Source: Mortierella sp. BCC40632
Taxonomy: Eukaryota > Mortierellomycota > Mortierellomycetes > Mortierellales > Mortierellaceae
Assembly: GCA_011634665.1 (NCBI GenBank)
Contig: WAEK01000009.1
Location: forward strand, 558,001 to 622,000
Length of the DNA: 64,000 nucleotides
Direction of reading: 5' to 3'
Part shown: positions 11,203-21,942 of the stretch, one piece after another
Position numbering within the stretch: the first letter of the stretch is position 1
How the letters are laid out: every line of letters begins with the position of its first letter
Translations under genes and position numbers: made by a program
Notes under the pieces: model-generated
Told to the model about the DNA's origin: nothing
Database searches by the model: none
The model's input: the letters and a program-made list of their open reading frames with translations, nothing else

Positions 11203-12258
11203 ATTTGTTCCCTTTACATCGCGGGGACAGTTGCTCTCGCTTTTGGCTCAGCCTCCGTTTGATTGCCTTTTTATTGTATTTTTTGTGAGACTTCCCCCCC
11301 ACACATTCCGCGTGAGCAAATGGAGAGAGAGAGAGAGAGAGAGTAAGAGAGAAAGAGAGAGTGAGGCGGTCATTGTGTCTGTGCGTCAAATGGGACACGA
11401 CCTGACTTCACATCGCGTGTAGCGCGTCCAAAAAAAAAAAAAAAATAGCCGCGAACTAAAAGCGACTTGGAGCTTAGACCACTCTGATTTATATTCAAAC
11501 TCAGGCTGAACTCTTTTTTTTTTCGCGACTATTTTGCTCTAACGGATTGTTTGAGCACCGCAGGAGGTTGTGCCTTTCTCTCTTTCTCTCTCTCTTTCTC
11601 CCTCTCGAACTGAGCACTTCTAAATGAGGCGTCTTTCAGGTCCGACCCCAACGCTTTTTTCACTCTTACTGCTCACGGATAGTTGTGGACGAAGATGTGT
11701 ATCCGTTGTTTCCCTTTTCATTGAAATACCCCGCCTATTCCCTCCTAGTAGACAGCAGGGCTTTCCTATTTTTTTTCTTTCTCTTTCTCACCCTTCCTTC
11801 TTTCCTTTTCATTTCTCTTTGCTGTTTACATTTGTTGTTATCTTTGTTGCTTTTTTGTTTTGTACTCTGTCATTCTGCATTCCCTACATTTTTTGCTGTT
11901 TTTCTTCACTTGTACTTGTAGCTCACTGCAATTCACTTTTTCATCCCAAAAAAAAAACAAAAAAAAAAGAAAAAAAAAGAAACTTCATCTCCCATTGCAT
12001 CCTTTCCCGCATCCTACCCCTATCCACCAAGGCATATCCAACTTTCCGGATCACAACCGAAAAAAAAGAAAAAGAAAAGAAAAGCACACAAACACAAAAA
12101 AGAAAAGGTGTGAAGAGTTCAAGAGTGAGAGTGAGAGCTGCTTTACCTTGAGGGAAAGAGTCAGAGGAACAAAAAGGCTGAATAGGTGGAGTCTATCTTC
12201 ATGGTGCTAGATATTTCTTTTATACATCTCTTCACTCTATCCTTTCATCCCCCTCCAA

Positions 12259-12260
<2 letters not shown>

Positions 12261-12289
<29 letters not shown>
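12261..12289 (+). repeat. (CA)n microsatellite
   Basis: About 14 CA units, preceding a short ATGCAC repeat, within the CT-rich leader of the permease gene. Confidence 0.9.
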
Positions 12290-12760
12290 TGCACATGCAC
12301 CTACACTTCTCATGCTACTTGAACAAGTAGAGTAGAAAGGGGAGTCTCTCCCTGCATCCTACCGCCTTTTGGGGACGCGTTCAGAATGGATTAGGGATCC
12401 ATGTGCAATTGAGTGAATGGAATGAAATCCAATCGAGGGACCATGAACGCTCCCTTTTTTTTTTTTCTTTTTCTCTCTTTCCTATTCCTTCTCCTACCTC
12501 TCTTCCAACGCGATTAACAAAAAAAAATGACAAGGGGACAATAATTGCCATGGGACTTTGTCCCAGTAATACCAAAGTCTTACTCTGTCTCTCTAACTTT
12601 TTTTTTTCCATCTCTCTCTTCCTTTATGACAATAGCTCATACAGCAACAACAACAAAAGACGAGAGGAAAACTATCCAACCTACTCACCTCTCTACAGAA
12701 TTGAATCCTTGATCTCCCCATCACCACCACTCCCTTCCTCACACTCACACACCACATACG

Positions 12761-15700
12761 ATGGCACTTAATATGGCAACACGGCCTTCCTTGGCTTATT
12801 CTCGTAACAACAGCTACACTTCCACAACCTCCACCTCTTCCTGCTCAACAACTTCAGCAGCTCTGAGATCCGAGAAAGGTGGGGGAGGAGGGATCGAAGG
12901 AGGAGGCGGAGGGAGTGAAGAAAAGTCCAGTCACTGCACAGCTGGAGATGAACAGGAACGGACAATGGGTCTAATGAGTGCTATTCTGATGGTAATGATC
13001 ATATGGTACGCTCTTGTCGCTGCCCAAGACCTAGCTACGCCATCCTCTCTCTCTCCCTCTCTCTCTTCATTATGAAACTGACTGGACACAACTGCAGCTT
13101 TGACAACGACAACATCATCACCATGAAGAAGAAGAAAAAAACATTGTTAACCTTGGGATCCCTTCATCCAACAGATTATAGGCACATTGATTGGTACCGG
13201 TATCTTTGCCTCACCTGGTCCCTTGTTCGATTCCGTTCACTGTACCCAGACTTCGTTCATCATCTGGGCATTTGCAGGTCTTGTCTGCACCATTGGCGCC
13301 TTTGCCTATGCAGAACTCGGTACCATGTTCCCAGCCTCGGGAGGTGATTTTCAATACCTCGCTCGAGCCTATGGCAAGAAGGTGGCCTTGGTCTTTGGTT
13401 GGTCCTTTATTACGATCCTCAACCCCATCGGTACTGCCGGTATTGCAGGTGTCTTGGGTCGATATGCTGTGGATGTGATTACTTATCTTCGAACAGGAAC
13501 CAGTGCCGGCATCGGAGGTGCCGCCGTCACAAATCAAACTGCAATCGCAGTGGCAGAAGCAACTAGGGCTGCACTTTCGGGTGTGGATGATCCAACAGAG
13601 ATTGCCATTGCTGCAATTGGAGCCGTTTTTGGAAACAGTGTCCTGAACGGAACAGGTTACATGACACCCCATGCACATTCACCCTATGCACCAGGCACAC
13701 CAGCCTATGCTGCCCCACCTTTCCCGGCCTCTGCAGCAACCTCAGCACCTAGTAAATCGATCCATGAAGGAGCGATGGAGAGTTCCTGGGCGATCCGAAT
13801 GTTTTCTATTCTGGCTATTTTGTTGATGGGGAGTATCAATATCTTCTTTCGTGAAGGAGGCAAATATGCATCGAATATTTTGGCGATTTTCAAGATTGCG
13901 GGCATGTTGATGTTGATTGTGATTGGATCGATTCAAGCTGCCAAGACTCATGCTCAGTCAGAAGCCCTGTTGATTCCCATGGCAGAGTCGAGCCATAACG
14001 TGTTGGATTATGTGAGCGCACTTTGCTTTGCCTTTTTTGCCGTAAGTCTCTCTCTCTTTTTCTTCTTTTTCATATAATGTCTGCTATGAATGATGGCATG
14101 TATGTGTTCCTCGGTTATAGGAAAGTGTCGTCTAACATAAACTTTCCTCCCCTCAACCAGTACAATGGTTTCAACAACATCAACCTTGGTCTAGGCGAAC
14201 TCCGAAACCCAGAAAAAAACCTCAAACGAGCCGTCTGGATCGCTATGCCCTTTGTCACCGTCCTCTTTCTCTTGGCCAACTTTGCCTTTTTCGCCATCCT
14301 CTCTTCTCATGATCTTCGTCATGTTCATTCCCTTTCCTTGCATGCAGGTCATACCGTTTTGGGTTTGCCCGGCGGATTCCTGATGGCTTTTACAGTCATT
14401 GCCTCTGCTCTTGGCTCTATCAATGCCAATCTTTGGGCTGGGTCCAGGTTACTGGTGATCATGGCTCAGGACAATGCCGTCATTCCCTTCCCCATCGGTC
14501 AAGTCTGGACTCGTCGAGGCACTCAGGCAAGAGCCATTGCTATCCTCATGATCCAAGCCTCGATCCATGCCCTCATCAATCTCGACTTTAAAACCTTTTC
14601 CAAGATTTATTCCGCCGTCGGTTGGTCCTGGTATGGTCTTAGTATCGTCGGTCTGCTGTATCTTCGTCGACGTCGTCCTACTTATCCAAGACCTGTCAAG
14701 GTGTTTTGGCCATTGGCTGTCATGTTTGTCTTGGTTGCGTTTTTCTTGGTCATTGGTGCCTTGACCTTGGCCTTTTTGAGCAGTGGTGCTGCTAGTGCCC
14801 TCGGGAGTGCAGCTGCGGGTGCATCGAGTTCTAGTGTAGGCAAGAGTGGAACAGTCCCCACTCAAGACGATGCTGCCATGGCTGCCGCCGGTCGAAGTAC
14901 GGCCAAGGATGGAAGTGAATGGATGTCGGTCATCATGTTTGGTTCTGTGATCGTATTCATGTTGGGAGTCATTCCTGCATTCCACTTGACTCGATGGTAT
15001 AACCAGAGATTGAAGACTCTGGGTTCGGGTGCTGCTCAAAGTCCTGGTGGAATAACTGCCGGTGCTAGAGATCCTACTGGTCATGGAAATCAAGGCGATC
15101 AGAATGAGGATGATCAGGAAATGTTGCCAGGCTTTGAATGCTGTACCTGCGACTGTGAAGAGGAAGAAGATATTGTTTTCCCCGGACAGTCGACAGAATT
15201 GACGACCGGAAGAGTTAGGGAACTGTATGGATACCCACTTGAGAGAAGAGGTTCCTCTGCCTCATCCGTGACCCTTGTGGACGAGACCAAGGCAAAGAAG
15301 AAGAAAAAGGAAAAGCGTCGTCTGCGTCAAGGACAACAACAACAACAAAATGGTCTCGGTCTTCAGCACCCTTCTGGCTCTATCTCTGTTGATCAACTGA
15401 ATTGCCTGAGCAGTACAGAGCCCAGTTTACTCTTGTGCACGGAACCCCTTGGGGCCCCAACGACCCAGTTTGATCAAGAAGTGGAAGAAGAAATGGCTAG
15501 GATTCAATCTCTCCGAGTGGCCAGGAGTCAACACCTTCATCGAAACAGTCTTGATGTCGCAGAACTTGGAGATCGTTCTTTGTTGGGATCCTCTCGTCCG
15601 GCTTCGCCACTTGTGTCTTCACCACCTACTCAACGCCGTCGTCACTGCTTCCATCATTGTCGTCAGCTCCATGTTCAGGAAAAGAATGCCCTGATCGAGC

Positions 15701-16644
15701 AGAATGCGGATGTTTCTTCCACTGCCTTGGTTCAGGAACAGGAGGGCGAGAACCAAGCCAAGATTATAACCGAAAAGGGGGATGATTCGGGAACAGGCGT
15801 GGGCTCTGGTGGGCGACTCAACATTGTGATCCAGCGTCGTAGCAGTGGACTCTTGTCTTCCCATTTGGGTCCTATGTCGGCTAGTGCCCTCATGGCTAGT
15901 TCAAAACCCTTCGAGGCAGGTTCTCAGCCGGTGCCCATTATGAATTGTATGTCCCCATTGTCAGCCGCGACCACCATGTATGCCGCGCCTTGGGGGAGTG
16001 CTGCAGGTTCCTTAGTCAATTCGCCAACGACCGCCACGACCCCGACTGTGCAAAGGCGGTTCCTTACGCAAATGGGATCGTCCTTGTCCTCCCCGGCTCT
16101 TCCTCAGCTGCCTGATTTCACTTTGTCGACCCCATCGTCACTCTCGGTTCCTTTGGAATCCTTGGATGGGGAATCGTCGGAATCGACCGTTCTAGGAGGC
16201 ATCGGAACCAATTCCTTATCGAGTCATTCGGCCTCGGCTTTGGCGTCTTCATCATCATCATCTTCATCATCATCTTCTTCTTCCCCTGGACCTCTTTCCG
16301 CCCGAGAGATGCAGTCAATTCTTCAGGCGCGATTGGGCAAGGCCCGAAAGACACCTTTGCGTTGGGAAACGGTATTGGAGCCGGAAGACAATGATGAAAA
16401 TGAACAGCTGGAAAGTACAGGAAACATGAACAGTATTGGAGCTGATGCCCTTTCAAACGAGATTACGATCGTATTTCGAGGCGAAGAGGAACCTGAGCGT
16501 GGACAAACGGATCATTTGACAGAGGCAGCAGCAGCGGGGATGGGTGGGGGTGGAGGAGAGTCGAGTAGGAGCAGGACTCCACCGTTGATCCGACTCTTTC
16601 GACAGCCACCTCCGCCGGCGCCCTCTTCGTCGAGTCGTCCTTAA
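12761..16644 (+). CDS. APC/LAT-family amino acid permease with long C-terminal tail
   Basis: Three exons, 12761-12991, 13175-14041 and 14161-16644, joined by phase-0 GT-AG introns, encode about 1193 residues. The first splice builds ILM-IIGTLIGTGIFASPG, the unwound helix-1 substrate-binding motif of amino acid permeases. Later blocks are AYAELGTMFPASGGDFQYLA and, across the second splice, FFAYNGFNNINLGLGELRNP, typical of the L-type (LAT) branch. About 12 membrane segments fit between residues ~70 and ~645, with an unusual ~100-residue Ala/Pro-rich insert around residues 180-280. The last ~550 residues form a hydrophilic tail with Ser, Gln and acidic runs, probably cytosolic. LAT proteins usually have about 500 residues, so the tail is exceptional and suggests trafficking or regulatory docking (inference). 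It is preceded by a pyrimidine-rich leader. Substrate unknown. Confidence 0.88.
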
Positions 16645-17396
16645 AGAGTAGAATCGCGTGCTACAAGACCGTTCATGATGAGGGGATGGTCAAAACTTTC
16701 TATTTTTTTTTCTTTAATTTGGAGGAAGGGGGAAAAAAAGAGAGTAGGGGGCCAATCCTACGAGAACGACTATACACTTTATTATTATTATTATTCTTTT
16801 TCTATTCATCCTTTCATCCTTTATTCTTTTTCGTATAGAGCACAAAAGTACCTTTTTTTTTCTTTAGTGAATGACCATAATGTAAAACTGTGTTGTATAT
16901 TAGGCAGCATACAAACGTACGTGCTTCAATGGTTTGTTTTGAGAGAGAGAGAGAGAGAAAGAAAGAGAGAGAGAGAGAGAAAAACGTTCAGGGCAACTAT
17001 CGCCTTTGGTGGCTGTAAGGATGGCCAAAGAGTTTCTGGTCCCTCTCTTTTTCCCATGAGCGTCCAACCAAAAATGGAATACATAGAGTGAATGAATAAT
17101 TGAAAAAGATTGACAGCCCATAATTTTCGACCGCTTGGTAATTTCATGACTTTAAGTATGCCTCGATTCAACTGTTGAACCATAGTCGTCAATATGGTAT
17201 TTATTACTCTCCCTCTCTCTCCTTCTCTCTCCCCTAAATCCTCTTGTCCGCTTCATCGGTTTATCGAAATCAAAAATAAATAAATAGAAAAAATAGGGAG
17301 GATCCCATGATCATAACTACCTCCTCATCCCCCTCACCCTTTCAAAGGATAGAGAAAGAAAAGAAAAGAAAAAACAAAAACTGGGAAGTGGTTGAC
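16645..17396. other. Convergent 3' intergenic region
   Basis: No gene is seen between the permease stop and the stop of the minus-strand secreted protein gene. It contains T-runs, a short GA array (16941-16980) and AATAAA motifs at 17275-17284. Confidence 0.6.
17275..17284 (+). terminator. Candidate polyadenylation signal (AATAAATAAA)
   Basis: Two overlapping AATAAA hexamers lie on the + strand ~630 bp after the permease stop. This could be its poly(A) signal, although fungal signals are degenerate. Confidence 0.3.
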
Positions 17397-18089
17397 TCAC
17401 ATCGAAAGAGTCGCTCCAAAGGCAACCGCCAACAATCCAAGACCGAGTTGAACTCCAAAACGCCAGACAACACTCTCTCCATCAACCGTCATTGACATGG
17501 CTCCACTTGTATTGTTCTTGCCATTTCCATTGTCGTCACTGCTCGGCTTTGGAGCTGCAACATGAATCCGAGCCGCCCAAGAATAAATCGTGGGCAAAAT
17601 AGTTGGAGGAGGTCGAATCCCGATCGTGGGTGTGGACGTGTCAATGGGTTCATCAGTTGGGAGTACAAAAGTCTTGGATGGAGTGAATGGAGGAGGTAAA
17701 GGTGTGTTGGTAGGGAAAGCGTCTAGAGGTTGGATCGCCAGGGTGGGGGTTCCTGGGAGCCAAACAGAATCGGCTGTACTATTCGGCTTGACAACCACGT
17801 TGAGCTATTACATATTTACAAAAAAAAATTCCAGGATTCCAGAAGTGGAACGAGAAGATTTTTTTTTTTTTTTTAGGAATGACTATTAACGAGACCAAGA
17901 CGATACAGCTGTCTAAGCGGACAAAAATGAAAGGGGGAAAGGATGCCTACTTCATAGTCTCCAACTGGGTAGTTTGCTGATTCAATACTCCATTCGGCTA
18001 CTACTGAGAGGATAGGACCTTGAGATCTGCTGTAGATCGTGTTGTTGACCGTGCCATCCTTATTGGACACGGTGATATTGAGTGAGCCT

Positions 18090-18123
<34 letters not shown>

Positions 18124-18489
18124 AGAAAAGGGAGAAGTAGTGCAAGCGAATTGTTTGTTAACCTCGGTTGCCTTTTCTTTTCTTTCACATATTAGTAGGG
18201 TGGGAGGGACTTCAAAGAGAGACTCACCAATGGGTCGAGAGTCTTGAAGCTCAACACTGATAGAGGCCACAGAGGCTTGAAAGACTGTCATCCCATCATA
18301 GACTCGACTCACTTTCAGACCCGGCGTGTTAATGAATGGAGGAGGTGAAGGGGCCACAAGAGGGGTCGTAGACGTGGCAGGGATCCTTGAAGGAAGGGCT
18401 GGCGCGGATTCCGCATGTGTCTTCAGAATTAACGACTGAGGCGCGGCGGAGAAAGCGCCTAGCGCTGCAAGGGCCAACCAAGGTCGCAT
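17397..18489 (-). CDS. Secreted, probably GPI-anchored cell-surface protein
   Basis: Exons 18489-18228, 18087-17951 and 17804-17397 (minus strand) splice in phase to 268 residues. The N-terminus MRPWLALAALGAFSAAPQS is a signal peptide. A Pro/Ser/Thr linker is followed by a beta-rich stretch (SISVELQDS...GSLNITVSN... VVAEWSIES...PVGDYELNVVVKPN), a Pro/Thr-rich spacer, and a C-terminal hydrophobic segment (FGVQLGLGLLAVAFG) after small residues NTSGAMS, as in GPI-anchored proteins. The beta segment with 'YPVGDYELNV' resembles the Kre9/Knh1-like Ser-Thr-rich wall-protein domain; that assignment is only an inference. NxT/S glycosylation sites are present. The start is the ATG that begins the signal peptide. 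The second intron ends in an AT-rich TGTAATAG acceptor. Confidence 0.75.
18090..18121 (+). repeat. (TAG)n trinucleotide repeat at an intron 3' end
   Basis: About ten TAG units; on the gene strand this is (CTA)n running straight into the CAG acceptor at 18088-18090 of the secreted-protein gene's first intron. Confidence 0.85.
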
Positions 18490-19303
18490 CTCTGTTTTCT
18501 GTCTGGACCTTTTTTTTAGGGAAAAGAGTCGAGAGACAAAAGAAGTTTGGAGAAAGAGAGTATAGGGAAGCAGTGAGTTGGGAGAGGTCAACAGCATAAG
18601 AACTAAACCTCGAATCCTGTCCCCTAAGAAGTGTAATGGCGTGTCTCCAGGTCTAATGCTGTTATTCACTCATTCTTTTTTTCCGGTGCATACCGTCGGG
18701 ATGGATGGAGTTAACCAATGATGTGGGGGGAGGGGAGACAAGAGAAAGGAATGGGTCTGATGATGAAGAACGACGGTTGCAAGGATGAGATGAATGCAGT
18801 GGTCAGGAGGTGAGGAAGAAAAAAGGGGGAGCAAGAGAAGGAAAGAGAGAGAGAGAGAGAGAGGAGTGACCAGAAGACGAAAGAGTCGCTGTACCTCTCT
18901 CTACCCTTTCATCGAGTCATTTCTTTCTTTTGAACTCTCTTCTAGCCCAAAGGACCGAGGCGGCCCTGTCTTCCCCTGAGAACTCATGAGAAAGTCTCTC
19001 TCGAGTCCTGCCCAATGCTCAACTCAAACTGTGTCACACGTTGCTCTTTATTCGATTCAGGGTAACTCGAAACACCACTCCGACCTGACATGGCGGGAGT
19101 ACCTGGATGTCTCTCCTCCCCCCTCCCCCACTACTGCCAGAGTATGACCTCGCCAAAGGAAAAGAAAAGAAAAAAGACTATACATATTTTCATCTGCAAA
19201 CAGAGACAAAAAAAGAACCACCCCAGCCAGGAGAAAGGTGAAGTGGAATGTCTTTATCCATCCACTTCCTCCTTCTCCTCCTCCTCCTTCATTTCCTCTC
19301 GTC
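18490..19303. other. Intergenic, promoter of the secreted-protein gene
   Basis: No gene seen. GA-rich on the plus strand near 18845-18865 (CT-rich in the sense of the minus-strand gene), as upstream of the other starts here. Confidence 0.55.
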
Positions 19304-19623
19304 TTAGGCAGACATTTGTGCTTGGTATTCCCAAAAGTTGCCCCAGTATCTAATACCACGAAGAAAGGGGGGAAAAGGAGCCATCGCAATAATCATGTCA
19401 GAAAAGAAGAAGAGAGAAAAATTGGGCGTTACGAACACACTTCATCTGTTCAGCAACATTATCATCATCACCACCATAAACAAACAAACAAAAGAGAAAG
19501 AGCTCTTCTTTCTCACACTTTCTTACCCTGCGGCAAGCACGCCTCCTGCACCTTTCCATGGCATTTCAGGGCCCGTGATAACTTTTTTTTTTGTTGATGT
19601 TATTGTTGTGAGCCAACGCAAAT

Positions 19624-19664
<41 letters not shown>

Positions 19665-21910
19665 GGAGAAAGGTGAGAAATCTTCAAAATGACCATGACA
19701 TTCCTTTTACTCACACACTCACACACACCCTTTTTGTACAACATACTCCAGTCAGGTACCAAAAGACCTGTACGCTTGGGAAACAATCTGGCGGCGGTTT
19801 CAAGACCTTGGGCGTCTAATCCTGCAATGACCATGGCCAAGTTCCTGGATCCCCATGGTCGAAGCATCAACAATCCTGTTCCTGGTTGTGGGTACTCGCT
19901 CTCGAGGGCTGCATTCGACATGGGTCTCACATAAGCGGTATCCGTGATCGTATCAATCGACACTATAAACACCCACACACATTGATCAAAAATGAAGGTT
20001 AGTCTCTCTCTCTCTCTCTCTTTCTCTCTTTTTTTTTGTAACCATTGAAATTCAATCTTTGCCTTTCAAACTTGCCTTCTTGATCCACGCGTCCAAGAAC
20101 TAGTCTCGTCACACTGTTCTGAGACTCATCTCCAATCAACACAAGATTGGTCCGTTCAGAATCATCATCATTCTCATCCATCGACTGTGCAATCGACTGA
20201 TACTCTTCATCCGTCACAATATCCACATCGCCTCGACCATACATGTAAATGTCATGTGCAATCAACTTGGCCACTCGGTCCGCGGTCGATCGAAGATCCA
20301 AATGTGGTCGGTGTGGGTGACCACCATGTCCACCAAAGGACTTGGATCGATCCAATGGTTCTTCCATCTTCTGACGACGACCTAGAGTTTGATCAGCATC
20401 CACAGGTTGACGAGCCGAGAATCGTGTGCCGAGAATGATCAATGTCTTTTTCTCGAGAATCCGGATAGCAGGTCCATAGGTTTCGCGATGTCTTTCCTTG
20501 CGTTTCCATTCATGACTCTCTGAGAACTATTGACAAGAAAAAAAAATGTTAAAGAAAAATAGGGACCAGCATGTGAAAAGCAACCTTATACTTTGACTCC
20601 CACCTTTCCACCCTCCCCCCCCCCCTTAAACCGCACAACACGTTACCAGCCATTTTCGACTCATCTTTAACAAATGGTCTCGGACAAAGGTTCCTTCCGA
20701 TATCTGGGTCGAGGTGCCAGCAATTCGGGCTCCATCCATCAGGAAGACAACCCCATCAATCACCAGATTCGTAATTTCGCCTCGACGGGCTAAGATACTA
20801 GGGGAGCTCGGAAGACTAAAACGACGAATGTTGGTCGTCCTGAGATCCCAGGTCGTTGTAGGTTTGCCCCTGGAGTCTTTGCTCTTGGTAATCTCGACCT
20901 TAATGGATCCTTTCCTAATGGAGAGTCATTGGGAAACATCTCAATGTTGATTAGAAAAAAAAAAAATAAAAGACTCTTCTTGATCCTTGGTCGTCATTTC
21001 ATAAAAAGAATTTCATAAAAGAACTTTTTTTTTTTTTTTTTTTTTTTGGCCTTGAACCAGAAACCACAAACACACAAAAAAGAGGGAAAAAAAAAAAGAT
21101 CAGGTACCTGAACGGAACAAGCACTTGTTCAATCAAAATGCCTCCTTTCGACTCCATGCCCGCAGGGTTGACAACCGTAATCTCAAACGACGACGGGAAA
21201 GGAGGATGTTCCGCAACCGGAACGACCTTTTCTCCTTCATTCGTTTCTTTTTCCATCTTCCCACACTTTGGACTCCACGCTTCTTCAGGAGTTTGAGGAG
21301 ACGTGATCGTGTCCTTGAGATGATGGGACATGAATTTTTGAACGGTTGCATCGCTCAAAATGCCAACAAACCAATGATTGGCGCCTTGAACCTCGGATAG
21401 TCTATTTTCGAGTGAGTTTAGAAGGGGAGCCATGGACGCACCGTTTGTTAGATTCATCATGATTTTTTTTAAAAAAAAAAAAGAGAGAGAGGATGGTATT
21501 TGGTCACACGTACGTGATAGTGGACATGTCACCAGAGTGCTCTTGACCAAGACGCACCATCAACCTAGAGTTAATGGGCGGGACATTGTCATCAATTGCA
21601 CCTCCCCTTGCCATGACAGAAATGCCAACCTAGAGAGATTGTAGGAGGAGAAAGAGATACAGAAAGAAAGAGAACATCTCATGTCGTCAGAAACGCGCAT
21701 TTCTCGACATATGGGTGTTGCTCCTATAAAATATTTGGAACTCAAGATAAAATTGTTGAATATACGTACCGCATTGGGCATGTGAAGGTTGTTGTCAAAT
21801 TCAATAATGGAGGACTCGAGGATCTAGAATAGGTTCGCCCATGAAAAAAAAAGGGCATTTGACCAAAAAAAGAATAGCGTGCTCAGAAAAAAACCCCTCT
21901 TATTTTAACC

Positions 21911-21942
<32 letters not shown>

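Larger units (their letters stand above)
7129..12760. other. Long gene-free region with GA and CT tracts, upstream of permease
   Basis: No convincing coding sequence is present over 5.6 kb; ORFs are Ser/Leu/Phe or Arg/Glu translations of simple repeats. GA-rich blocks lie at 7481-7594, 9119-9151 and 11322-11364; CT-rich blocks at 7815-7993, 9385-9448 and 11575-11606. There are T-runs near 10064-10091 and 11058-11082, and a CA array at 12261-12289. From about 7800 onward the plus strand is mostly pyrimidine-rich, as expected for the promoter and 5' leader of the downstream permease. Long non-coding exons or a small unrecognised gene cannot be excluded. Confidence 0.55.

Noticed and set aside
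14023..16644. A separate gene starting at 14023
   Set aside because: Its first 46 codons are intron; the real frame enters at 14161 by a phase-0 splice from the permease second exon.
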